A stretch of DNA of 64,000 bases from Actinomycetospora endophytica (GTDB lineage: Bacteria > Actinomycetota > Actinomycetes > Mycobacteriales > Pseudonocardiaceae): positions 434,001 to 498,000 of the forward strand of contig NZ_JAJNDB010000005.1 in NCBI RefSeq assembly GCF_021026375.1, in the 5' to 3' direction. The notes beneath the pieces are model-generated. The model made no database searches. It had not been told where the DNA came from and saw only the letters and a list, made by a program, of their open reading frames with translations. This document shows positions 24,395 through 31,471 of this stretch, in pieces; the first letter of the stretch is position 1; the number at the start of each line of letters is the position of its first letter. The translations under genes were made by a program, and so were the position numbers.

Positions 24395-25225
24395 TCAGTC
24401 CGGTGGCAGGCCCCAGCTCTCCCGCAACTCCTGGCTCTCACGGCGCTCACCAGCCGCCAGGTCACGGGCCCGTTGCGCGGCCTCCCGCCTCGAGTCGGAA
24501 TCAGCGAGGTCGGCCTGCTCAGCCCGTGGTTCCCTCGTCTCGGCGACACGGTCGAATGTCGTAGCGATGTCATCGGCGGTGGATGCGAGCTTCGCTGCCG
24601 CGCCCTGGGCACCGTCCCGCGCGTCGACCCCCCGAGCCGTCATCCTGATCTCACGTTCGATCTCGCGCTGCTCGCGCTCGGACTGCCGACGGTCCCGGTG
24701 CAGCGCCTCGCGCGAGCGCTTGAGGTGCTCCTCGGCCCGGGCCACCGTCTCGGCCGCGCGCTTCAATGCTGCGTCCGCTCGACTGAAGCGATCGGCCGTC
24801 GGCACTCCGCTGGCCCGCGCCAGCTCGTCCAAGGACGCCTCGCGCACGTCGGCCCATCCCTCGCGCACATCGGCCTGGTGCTCTCGCCGGTCGGCACCGG
24901 CCTGCCGCTGCTCGGCGGCCTCCTCCTGCTCGTCGGCCGCCATTTCCCGCTCGTCGGCGGCGCGGTCCCGGGCATCAGCGGCCCGGTCCCGGGCGTCCGC
25001 GCGCGCCTCCCGCTCATCGGCGGCCCGGTCCCGCTCATCGGCGGCCCGGTCCCGCTCATCGGCGGCCCGGTCCCGCTCGTCAGCGGCGCTCGCCCGGGCA
25101 TCGTCTATCGCCTGCCGCGCCTCCGGGTCCGCGTCCGGCCGGCCGACGGGCTCGGGACCGTCCGACGGGACCGGTCCGAGCGTGGACGACTCGTCAGCCA
25201 CCGGAACCTCCGGGCCCTTCCTCAT
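24395..25225 (-). CDS. Charged heptad-repeat protein B
   Basis: About 276 residues. The repeat unit DERDRAA occurs several times in exact tandem (residues about 48-75) and then in degenerate form to about residue 130, followed by a second charged helical stretch and a tail ERRESQELRESWGLPP matching its neighbour's. The DNA under the exact repeats is a 21-bp direct repeat (25021-25083), open to slippage. Start ATG 25225; an ATG at 25258 is in frame. Long solvent-exposed helix, no known family; likely architectural. Confidence 0.65.
   Translation of the reverse strand: MRKGPEVPVADESSTLGPVPSDGPEPVGRPDADPEARQAIDDARASAADERDRAADERDRAADERDRAADEREARADARDRAADARDRAADEREMAADEQEEAAEQRQAGADRREHQADVREGWADVREASLDELARASGVPTADRFSRADAALKRAAETVARAEEHLKRSREALHRDRRQSEREQREIEREIRMTARGVDARDGAQGAAAKLASTADDIATTFDRVAETREPRAEQADLADSDSRREAAQRARDLAAGERRESQELRESWGLPPD
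25021..25083. repeat. 21-bp coding direct repeats
   Basis: Units 25021-25041 and 25042-25062 are identical and 25063-25083 differs at two positions; each encodes D-E-R-D-R-A-A on the minus strand. More degenerate units lie on both sides. Copy number could vary without frameshift. Confidence 0.85.
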
Positions 25226-25277
25226 GATCTCCACCAGGCCACGAGGAACCACCCACATCGCGGCCGGGTCGCGAGCA

Positions 25278-25305
25278 AGTGTGCGCCACCTGGAACGCGG
25301 TTGGG
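25278..25305 (-). promoter_or_regulatory. Conserved upstream box of heptad-repeat gene B
   Basis: Counterpart of the box at 24293-24320: AGTGTGCGCCACC plus GGTTGGG, immediately upstream of the paralogous gene. The region from 25226 to 25660 otherwise holds only the micro-ORF remnant at 25418-25501. Confidence 0.45.
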
Positions 25306-25417
25306 TAACCCTCTCAGGGGCGGCCTGAAGACGGCCTGCCGACTACCTACCGTCTTCGCGGCCGCTCTCGCGTTGTGCCGTGTCGGTGAAGTGCCAGACG
25401 ATCATGCGCTGTCGTGG

Positions 25418-25501
25418 TCAGGACCGGCCACGGGCGACGACCATGAGGCCGAGGCGCCGGCCGTCGCGTCGGAGCGCCATTCAGATCCGCAGGGTCTTCA
25501 T
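25418..25501 (-). pseudogene. Micro-ORF remnant with in-frame TGA
   Basis: A 27-codon frame plus stop that aligns without gaps to the intact micro-ORF at 27602-27685 (MKT-R start, DGR-LGL, VARG-S end). Codon 7 is TGA where the intact copy has TGG (Trp). DNA similarity continues past the stop for about 40 bp. Probably inactivated, or translated by readthrough if at all. Confidence 0.45.
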
Positions 25502-25660
25502 GACGACGTAGCGTGCCCGTTCGGAGCTGGCCCGCGGCCCTACCCGACCGACCAGCCGTCGCACGCCGCTGCCCGCTCGCGTCAGAAGGGAGTGCGGCTC
25601 GACCGGAGGCCCGAACGTTTACTCTGGCGCAGGACATCGGTCGGGCGCAGGCTGACTGTC

Positions 25661-25972
25661 ATGCGCGAGGACGGCAGAGTCGGCGCACTCGTCAGGCTGT
25701 GCACCGAACTCAATTTCAAGAACTCTGTCGCCGAGGACGCCTACCAGCTCCGGGCCAGGGTCGTGGACGTGCTGTCAGAAAGCGCGGGAATCCTCGATAC
25801 CGTTGCGTCGAGCCTCCGACAGCGCGCCGAGGACTGTCGATCGAGCGATGATCGCGTCCTGCTCCTCCGCAACGCCGACCGAGCGGGTATTCAGGCCGAC
25901 TCCGGCCGCAGGCGCGCCGAGAAGCTGGCGGCGAAGGCCATCGAAGCGCCTCGTCCCGCTTCGCGGCCCTGA
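25661..25972 (+). CDS. Hypothetical helical protein (103 residues)
   Basis: The only convincing plus-strand gene in the ANTAR block. Residues about 8-75 (VRLCTELNFKNSVAEDAYQL, VVDVLSESAGILDTVASSL, DRVLLLRNADRAGI) form three or four amphipathic helices; the tail is basic. No family recognised. No strong ribosome-binding site before the ATG at 25661, so the start is provisional. It is convergent with the ANTAR-AraC fusion gene. Confidence 0.5.
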   Translation: MREDGRVGALVRLCTELNFKNSVAEDAYQLRARVVDVLSESAGILDTVASSLRQRAEDCRSSDDRVLLLRNADRAGIQADSGRRRAEKLAAKAIEAPRPASRP

Positions 25973-26003
25973 CTCACGGCGTCACCCAGGCGGCGCGGGC
26001 AGG

Positions 26004-26972
26004 TCACCTGCGCAGCGTGTGACTCGGGGAGTTCCCATAGGTCGCGCGGTACTCGACGGAGAACCGTCCGGGGTGGTTGAACATCCACTGCGCAGCCACC
26101 GAGGCCACGGTGGCGCCGTTCGTCGAGTCCGCATCGACGAGGTCGCGGTGTGCGCCCTCGAGACGGACCTCGCGCAGGTAGGCCGACGGTGTCTGTCCGA
26201 GATGTTTCTGGAATGCGTACTCCAAAGCGCGACGACTGGCCCCGGCCGCCTCGGCGATCTCCTCCACGGAGATCTCCCGTCGCGCGTGCTCGTCGATGAA
26301 GGCCACCGCTCGACGGACCATGGCGGGCTCGGGCGGGCCGAACTCGTCGACGGTGTCCTCCAGCGTCCGCTCGATCACCCCGTGGGCGATCTCGTCGATC
26401 CCGACCCCGCGCTCGGCGGCCATGTCGAACAGCATCGTCGACGCCTCGCCCACGGTCTGGGAGTAGCGCTCGATCAGGACACCGACCGCCGCGGACACCG
26501 GATCGTGGATCGCTCGTAGTGCGACCTCCGCACCCCGGGAGACAGCGCGCGACCGGTCGTCCTCGAGAGGATCGCACTGCAGCGGTTCCGGAGGGGCGGG
26601 CTCGGTCCCGTTCTCGCGGTCCGAGTGGTTCCCGGTGCCCGGCACGGCTCGGAGGCCGAGATCAGCCGCGTGGACGGTCCGGGCCAGGACCTCGGAGCGG
26701 GCCGCCGCGACGTCGTCGGGGGTGTCCCGTCCCTGCCACTCGGTGACCATGAGGCCTTCCGCGCCGGACCAGACCATGAACGCGGGCACGGCGGGATCGG
26801 TCTCGTCCGTGGCGCCGTCCTTGCACAGCACCACCGCCGTCGACCCGCCAGGAGCGCTCCGGACGTGGCCCTTGGCCCACTCCACGGCGGTCACCTCGTC
26901 GGCGAACCGGTGAATCTCGGTCCCCACGAGCCGATCGGCGCTGAGCACCTGCCAGTGGTGGTCGACCCGCAT
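26004..26972 (-). CDS. Three-domain regulator: HWQVL domain, ANTAR-like segment, AraC-type HTH
   Basis: A 322-residue protein with an unusual architecture. Residues 1-112 repeat the stand-alone domain of 22646-23029 ([30 protein letters not shown]). Residues about 150-205 follow the ANTAR pattern ([33 protein letters not shown]). Residues about 213-322 are an AraC-type double HTH ([41 protein letters not shown]) closely resembling the regulators at 52.5-59.6 kb. It could couple RNA and DNA recognition. The ATG at 26972 aligns with the paralogue's start. Confidence 0.82.
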   Translation of the reverse strand: MRVDHHWQVLSADRLVGTEIHRFADEVTAVEWAKGHVRSAPGGSTAVVLCKDGATDETDPAVPAFMVWSGAEGLMVTEWQGRDTPDDVAAARSEVLARTVHAADLGLRAVPGTGNHSDRENGTEPAPPEPLQCDPLEDDRSRAVSRGAEVALRAIHDPVSAAVGVLIERYSQTVGEASTMLFDMAAERGVGIDEIAHGVIERTLEDTVDEFGPPEPAMVRRAVAFIDEHARREISVEEIAEAAGASRRALEYAFQKHLGQTPSAYLREVRLEGAHRDLVDADSTNGATVASVAAQWMFNHPGRFSVEYRATYGNSPSHTLRR

Positions 26973-27601
26973 GCCCCGCCCCGATCCGCTCGGTTCGCTC
27001 GGTGCTCACCCAGCCGAGGATCTCGGCTCGGGGCTCCTCTCCCGAGCACGGGCGGGAAGCGTCCAGGGTGCGGGGGTCGGTTCCTGCCCCAGGATCAGGG
27101 GCCGGGTCTCCCCGCCGGCTGCCCGGACGAGCGGGTCACCGCTACGTCCGGCCAGCCAGGTTCGCGACTGTCCCACACGGGGGCCTTGACCGCGCCTGTC
27201 GGTCGGTCTTCTCACTCCTCGACGACGACGTACGGGCCTGTCCGTACGTCCCCCGGGTGTTCTCCCGCTCGGCTCCAACGACGAATCCGGAGCCGGACGA
27301 GCCCGCTCACCAACCCGACGCCGCCCCGGGGCCCGACGAGGGCAACCAACACAGCCCATCGGCCCGTCCCGCCCGCACCCTGCAGACCTGTGACCTGCAC
27401 AGATGGAGGGCAGGTCGGGTTCGAACCGACGACCTGACGAATCGTTGCCGGGGCCGTCCGGAGCGCTCGCGCCTGACTTCGGAATCGACCGCTGAACTGC
27501 AGAAACCGCCCTTGGTCGTCAGCGGCTATCCACCGTCCCGATGGGCAGTCTCACGCCGTTTCGTGTCCGTCAAGTGCCCAAACGATCATGTGCTCTGGCG
27601 G
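26973..27601. other. Gap containing a tRNA-flank duplication
   Basis: About 630 bp without a supported gene. From about 27320 to 27439 it duplicates the downstream flank and 3' half of the tRNA at 31302-31379. From about 27562 it enters the duplicated micro-ORF cassette (similar to 25378-25510). The rest (26973-27320) shows nothing recognisable. Confidence 0.6.
27408..27439 (-). repeat. 3' fragment of the CAT-anticodon tRNA (possible att repeat)
   Basis: Thirty-two bases identical to 31307-31338, covering the T arm, variable loop and part of the acceptor and anticodon stems. Similarity continues for about 80 bp into the downstream flank, including a GCCCGTCCCGCCCGCACCC-type stretch. Not a functional tRNA. 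Typical of the displaced tRNA end at one side of an integrated element. Confidence 0.75.
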
Positions 27602-27685
27602 TCAGGACCAACCACGGGCGACGGCGAACAAGGTGAGTCCGCGGCCCTCGCCGCGCAGGACGAGCCACGTTCTGATCGTCTTCAT
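27602..27685 (-). CDS. Coupled micro-ORF (27 residues)
   Basis: MKTIRTWLVLRGEGRGLTLF and seven more residues. Its ATG overlaps the TGA of the upstream small coiled-coil gene (ATGA at 27685-27682), which argues for translational coupling. A gap-free homologue with one nonsense codon lies at 25418-25501. The peptide is basic and amphipathic. No family known; whether it is translated needs direct evidence. Confidence 0.45.
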   Translation of the reverse strand: MKTIRTWLVLRGEGRGLTLFAVARGWS

Positions 27686-27975
27686 GACGGCGCGTCCATC
27701 GAACTCGCGTCCGGAACTGCTGTGGGCGACAACCTCGGGGCTTCGCATGGAGCGAGTCGACGGGGCCGCAGATCGTCCCTGTCGTTGCGTTGGGTCTCGT
27801 CTGCCAGCAGCCCGGCTGCATCCGCGGACGCCTGCTCCTGGCGTCGGCAGGCGTCGCGCCTCGCCGCACATGCGCGCCGGTCGAAGCTTTCTGCCGCGTG
27901 CCTCAGCTCGGCGGCCCGCTCGGAGGCCCACCAGGCCCGTTTGGCGAGTTCGCGTCGTCGCAAGGGGGAGGACAT
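27682..27975 (-). CDS. Small coiled-coil protein B (97 residues)
   Basis: A 97-residue Ala/Arg-rich helical protein (MSSPLRRRELAKRAWWASERA..., ASADAAGLLADETQRN) with a disordered 30-residue tail. Paralogue of 23179-23412, with the same GGGAGGAG ribosome-binding site and a matching upstream promoter motif. The stop overlaps the start of the micro-ORF at 27602-27685. Function unknown. Confidence 0.65.
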   Translation of the reverse strand: MSSPLRRRELAKRAWWASERAAELRHAAESFDRRACAARRDACRRQEQASADAAGLLADETQRNDRDDLRPRRLAPCEAPRLSPTAVPDASSMDAPS

Positions 27976-28031
27976 CGGGGTCTCCTCCCGCCGAGCGTCG
28001 CCCCGGCGGTCTTGGGGTCAATCAAGGAACG

Positions 28032-28058
28032 GTACGCCCGCGGTGTCGCTCCGTAAAC
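28032..28058 (-). promoter_or_regulatory. Stress-sigma-like promoter (GTTT-N17-GCGTAC)
   Basis: On the minus strand GTTT (28058-28055), 17 bp, GCGTAC (28037-28032), about 57 bp upstream of the small coiled-coil gene B. Flanking bases (GTTTACGGAGCGA) are identical to those at 23483-23495, although the genes themselves have diverged. Confidence 0.5.
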
Positions 28059-28128
28059 GGACGATTGCAGCGGGCGCTCTGTCGACGTCCTCGGCTTTTC
28101 TCTGTTGGACCATTCGCTCTCGCACAAT

Positions 28129-28353
28129 TCACCACGCTGGGCTCCAACGAAGCGTGGGCAATTCGTCGCGACAGAGACGGGACCGCAGGACGAGCTCGGC
28201 GACTCCGTCGAGCGTCGGCGGCTGCCAGGTGATCGCTCGGAGCATCGTGTTGACGGCCTGCTCTTCGGCGAGATGCGCTTCGAAGTCCGGCTCGGGTACC
28301 GCCTTGGCGGGCGGACACCGGTCAAGTGACAGTAGGTCGCACGTGTGGCACAT
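28129..28353 (-). CDS. Small CxxC protein (74 residues), unknown function
   Basis: Begins MCHTCDLL, a CxxC motif three residues in, followed by Pro-rich sequence and an amphipathic stretch FEAHLAEEQAVNTMLRAITW and LDGVAELVLRSRL, faintly like the last helices of an ANTAR domain. The ATG at 28353 has a strong ribosome-binding site (TGGAGG, six bases). Metal or redox binding by the CxxC pair is possible. No homologue recognised. Confidence 0.55.
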   Translation of the reverse strand: MCHTCDLLSLDRCPPAKAVPEPDFEAHLAEEQAVNTMLRAITWQPPTLDGVAELVLRSRLCRDELPTLRWSPAW

Positions 28354-28621
28354 GGCGTGCCTCCAGACTCACCCGGCGCGGGGCACATGGCTGCCCGCCG
28401 ACGGGCTCGGGGGTGGCGACCTCGGCTTCTGGAGTGAACCGCCTTCTGATCGCAGAGCAGCTCTCGTGATGCCCAGCCGCCCCCGAGGGGCACACGTCCA
28501 TGGCACCGCGATTTCGATCAATCCGGAGCGGGTCCCCTCTCTCTGGGCCGGTCCCGCCACCTCTGTGGGGGGTGCCCTGATCCAGGGCGGAGCGCCCGGC
28601 CGCTGGAGGCGAAGGGCCTGG

Positions 28622-29098
28622 TCAGGGCAGGTGGGGTCCCCGGCGTCGTCCTTGGGCCGCCAGGACGCGGGTCACCTCTTCGCGCAGTCGCCCACCGAAC
28701 TCGGTGTGCCGGACGTCGGCGAGGAACCGCTCGGCGATGGTGGCGAGCTTGATGTTGGCGTGTTGAGACACCCACGCCAGTGCCTGGAAGGCCGGCTCCG
28801 GCTCGAGGTCGAACACGCCCATCAGCACGCCCTTGGCCTGATCGATCGGGGCTCGGGAGTCGAGGGCGTACTCGAGGTCGGCGATCCGGCGCTCCGCGGC
28901 CTCGGCGCGGTCCTCGGCTCGGATGGCGCGTTGCTCGGCATGGATACGTCGTTGCTCGGCGATGTAGGTGGTCCGGTGCGGGTCTCGCTCGTCGCCGACG
29001 CCGTCGTCGTGACGCGCCGCGATGATCGAGTGCACCCTGGCGAGCGGGAGTTCGTCGGCGGGGCTGCCTGTCGTAGCGGACCTGGAAGTGCTGTTCAC
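28622..29098 (-). CDS. Coiled-coil ANTAR protein B
   Basis: A 158-residue paralogue of 21122-21607: disordered start, charged coiled coil (about residues 45-75, IAEQRRIHAEQRAIRAEDRAEA), then ANTAR (DSRAPIDQAKGVLMGVFDLE, FQALAWVSQHANIKLATIAERF). GTG start at 29098 with an excellent AGGAGGG site. Upstream on the minus strand a TATAGT -10-like sequence lies inside an inverted repeat TCCGATGG (29188-29195 and 29223-29230), a candidate operator. Confidence 0.85.
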   Translation of the reverse strand: MNSTSRSATTGSPADELPLARVHSIIAARHDDGVGDERDPHRTTYIAEQRRIHAEQRAIRAEDRAEAAERRIADLEYALDSRAPIDQAKGVLMGVFDLEPEPAFQALAWVSQHANIKLATIAERFLADVRHTEFGGRLREEVTRVLAAQGRRRGPHLP

Positions 29099-29187
29099 GG
29101 CACTTCCCTCCTGCTGGAAGTGGTGCCTGGGCGGCCTCGTTCCCTTGAACCGCCGAGGCATGACCCGGAAGCACCCTCGTAGGAGTA

Positions 29188-29230
29188 TCCGATGGACGCA
29201 TCCGACATCCACTATACGAACACCATCGGA
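29188..29230. promoter_or_regulatory. Inverted repeat around a -10-like box upstream of ANTAR gene B
   Basis: TCCGATGG (29188-29195) and CCATCGGA (29223-29230), 27 bp apart, flank the minus-strand TATAGT at about 29211-29216. Probably the promoter and operator of the gene starting at 29098. Confidence 0.45.
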
Positions 29231-29291
29231 CGTCGGGGGTCAACACTGCCGGCCTCGACTGACCAGGTTGTTACTTCCAGCGTCTCCGGGG

Positions 29292-29501
29292 TCAGTCTCC
29301 GCGCTGACACCTGCGGATGACGTCTGCTTCGGCGACGACCAGCTCGGCGACATCGACGAGAGTCATCTGGAGCCTGTCGGACCACAGCACGAGTCGCTCG
29401 AAGCCCTCGGGGCCGAGAACCCCGGTCCGTTCGATGAGTCTGTCGAGCCTGCGACCGAGAGGGTCGTATGGATCGCCTGCGCTCGGCTCGGAAGGTGTCA
29501 T
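29292..29501 (-). CDS. ANTAR-like domain protein 4 (minimal, degenerate)
   Basis: A 69-residue protein: LDRLIERTGVLGPEGFERLVLW and LQMTLVDVAELVVAEADV align with the helices of ANTAR, with the first AKG motif lost. ATG 29501 is preceded by GAGGA; ATG 29513 is also in frame. It is the ninth ANTAR-like frame of the block and, like those at 18244-19503, lacks a sensor. Confidence 0.6.
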   Translation of the reverse strand: MTPSEPSAGDPYDPLGRRLDRLIERTGVLGPEGFERLVLWSDRLQMTLVDVAELVVAEADVIRRCQRGD

Positions 29502-29597
29502 TGCCGTCCTCATTCCGACTGCTCGGGTGATTGGTGCGGGTGCGCAGGCTCTGGTCCACCCGTAGGTGCGGCCGGCGGCGCGACCTCGAACTCGGCG

Positions 29598-29867
29598 CTA
29601 GAGGGGCCTGTCGTCGGAGTTGTCGCGGGTCTCGTCGGCTCGCAGCGACGCCAGCTCCCGCTCCTCCTCGCGCTTGTGCCGCAGCCCGAGGACCAGGAGC
29701 ACCGCCCCTCCGATGAGGAGCACGGCGCCGACGACGACCGGCCATCCGAGCCCTTCGGAGCTGGTGGACGAGTCGCTGAGGCCGCTGGTGAGCAGCCCGA
29801 CGACGATCACGACGACGCCGACCACGATGCCGGCGATACCGGCACGAACACGGGCGAGAGATTCCAT
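29598..29867 (-). CDS. Small two-helix membrane protein
   Basis: An 89-residue protein with two hydrophobic segments (about residues 10-30, IVVGVVVIVVGLL, and 43-62, VVVGAVLLIGGAVLLVLGL) joined by a polar Ser-rich loop, and a charged cytoplasmic tail (HKREEERELASLR). ATG 29867 is favoured because GAAGGG lies six bases upstream; ATG 29873 is the alternative. Function unknown. Confidence 0.65.
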   Translation of the reverse strand: MESLARVRAGIAGIVVGVVVIVVGLLTSGLSDSSTSSEGLGWPVVVGAVLLIGGAVLLVLGLRHKREEERELASLRADETRDNSDDRPL

Positions 29868-30504
29868 GGTCATCCCTTCGGGGAGCGAGTGTCGGCGCGG
29901 CTACCCGATGCCCATGGCACGCAACCTAACTTTTGTAGATTTGGTTCTGGTCGACGAGATCGCCGTCGGTCAGAGCACCTCGCGGTACTGCGCGGTGGCG
30001 CCGGGGCGGACGGCTTCCTGCCGGTCCAGGTCCCGGATGAAGGAACCCCGGGCAGCCTGGCCGCTGGTGCTGGCGGACAAGATGGTTTGCGGCCCTTGCC
30101 GGGAGGGACGGCCGGTCGAACTCGTCGGGCAGGGCTTCTATCGCCATCTGGCCGGAAGGTCGCTAGGCACGACCCCGCGCCGTCGGTCACGCCGCAGGGC
30201 GACCCAAACCGCCGCCACCTCGCCGCTGACGCGAGCAGGTCCCGCTCCTGGGGGCTCCCCAGCACCAGGAGCGGGACCGCTCGAGAGAAGGGCCCCGCCG
30301 CTGCTCCCCCGAGAGCGCTCGTGCCCTGTGAGCCCCGGGGTGGCTCGTCGGTGACCAGCGCAAACCCCTCGGTTGAGGCAAGATCGGTTCAGGACCTCGA
30401 TGAGACCGGAACTGGATCCCAAGTCGCGCGACGCAGCCGCCTGGCGGGCGCTTCCTCGAAGACGACGTCGTCGTCAGGCGCCCATCACCACGACGCGCGG
30501 ACGC
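29868..30504. other. Gap with one strong hairpin
   Basis: About 640 bp without a convincing gene. It contains a hairpin at 30241-30275 (CCCGCTCCTGG paired with CCAGGAGCGGG, 13-base loop), which could terminate the minus-strand gene at 30505-30861. Frames in this region have no ribosome-binding sites and poor codon character. Confidence 0.5.
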
Positions 30505-30861
30505 TCACGATGAAGGCTCGGAGTCTCCGGAACGCTCGAGGCAGCACACATGGTGGTCGCCCTGGTACGGGTCATGGCGAGCGTCGGCGACGAGAGCTTC
30601 ATCCAGCCACCAGACCACCGTCCGTGCGGTCAGGCCGCGGACCGGCCGAAGGAGCGCGACCAGCTGCTCGATCGTTGACCGCGTCGCCGGACCTTCGAGG
30701 TGCGGTCCGCGTGCGCCCCAGCCGCTGAGCCTGGTGGCGAGCCCGACGACCTGTTCGCGGTTGGCACCGGCCAGGCCGCCGGCGACCAGGCTCTCCAGGT
30801 TCGCCAGTACGGAACGAGCGGCCACCCGCGCCTGCTCCGCCGCACGGCTGTCGTCGCGCAT
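30505..30861 (-). CDS. Hypothetical helical protein (118 residues)
   Basis: Residues about 8-40 (EQARVAARSVLANLESLVAG) and 60-95 are helical, and a Trp-Trp pair sits at about residue 92; the C-terminus contains a Cys-Cys pair. No family recognised. The ATG at 30861 follows a TATAAC -10 box by about five bases to the expected transcript start, suggesting a leaderless or nearly leaderless mRNA. Confidence 0.5.
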   Translation of the reverse strand: MRDDSRAAEQARVAARSVLANLESLVAGGLAGANREQVVGLATRLSGWGARGPHLEGPATRSTIEQLVALLRPVRGLTARTVVWWLDEALVADARHDPYQGDHHVCCLERSGDSEPSS

Positions 30862-30956
30862 CCGGCGCACGTTATACAACCGCGGTCGGGACGACGGCCT
30901 CCTGCCCGGAAATCGTGGACGAAAACGGGATCCTGCGCGTTCGGGCCGAACAGGAA

Positions 30957-30991
30957 GGAGGGCTCTGCTCCTCGATGGAACAGAGCCCTCC
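30957..30991. terminator. Perfect 11-bp hairpin in the 30862-31301 gap
   Basis: GGAGGGCTCTG (30957-30967) pairs perfectly with CAGAGCCCTCC (30981-30991) across 13 bases. The 440-bp gap holds no supported gene; this hairpin could end transcription coming from the tRNA side or isolate the leaderless gene at 30861. Confidence 0.45.
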
Positions 30992-31301
30992 CCGGCCGGC
31001 TGCCCGGCGGGCGAGCAACCGCCGTCGCTGGGGAGCCAGGCCGGTCACTGTTCCACGCGCTCGTGTGGATCACTCGCCCCGGTCCATCGAGCGCGGATCT
31101 CTCTCATGAGACCTTCACCCCGGAGCGCGCACATATCGCGTCGATCCTGCATTGACGGCGCCAAGGGGTGGGTTGGCAGTTCTCGGACGCGTAAGCCACC
31201 CGGTTGTGCACGGCCCCGTAACCCAGAGGCACGACGAGGGGAACGAACAGTGCCCATTGGCCCGCCCCGCCCGCACCCGGCAAGTCGCTGACCTGCGGAG
31301 A

Positions 31302-31379
31302 TGGTGGGGCAGGTCGGGTTCGAACCGACGACCTGACGGATTATGAGTCCGCTGCTCTGACCGGCTGAGCTACTGCCCC
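31302..31379 (-). tRNA. tRNA with CAT anticodon (tRNA-Met, or tRNA-Ile2)
   Basis: Read on the minus strand from 31379: acceptor GGGGCAG pairs with CTGCCCC (31312-31306), D arm GCTC...GAGC, anticodon loop CTCATAA (anticodon CAT), T arm GTCGG-TTCGAAC-CCGAC, discriminator A, and encoded CCA (31304-31302). Elongator Met, initiator Met and lysidine-modified Ile2 all carry CAT; sequence alone does not settle which, though no mismatch typical of initiators is seen at the acceptor end. Confidence 0.9.
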
Positions 31380-31471
31380 CATGCGGCCGACCCTGCGCCT
31401 CACCCGGTCGTGCGCCGCGAGCGGGAGCCTACGGGAGCGCTCGGGGCGGTCCGCGACGGTCCCGACGCTGC

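Noticed and set aside
25000-25100. Possible CRISPR-like repeat array
   Set aside because: The 21-bp repeats are contiguous, in frame and encode a heptad; there are no spacers and no cas genes.
27385-27445. Second functional tRNA
   Set aside because: Only the 3' half is present; D arm and anticodon loop are missing.
27002-29182. 726-codon plus-strand frame through the second half of the ANTAR block
   Set aside because: It runs antisense to well-supported small genes with ribosome-binding sites and paralogues, and shows no homology or signal of its own.
29926-30147. 73-codon minus-strand frame (MAIEALPDEFDRPS...)
   Set aside because: No ribosome-binding site, no paralogue, and a Pro/Arg-rich C-terminus; not distinguishable from chance.
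27320-31379. Active integrative element
   Set aside because: No integrase, excisionase or replication gene lies between the repeats, so activity cannot be claimed.
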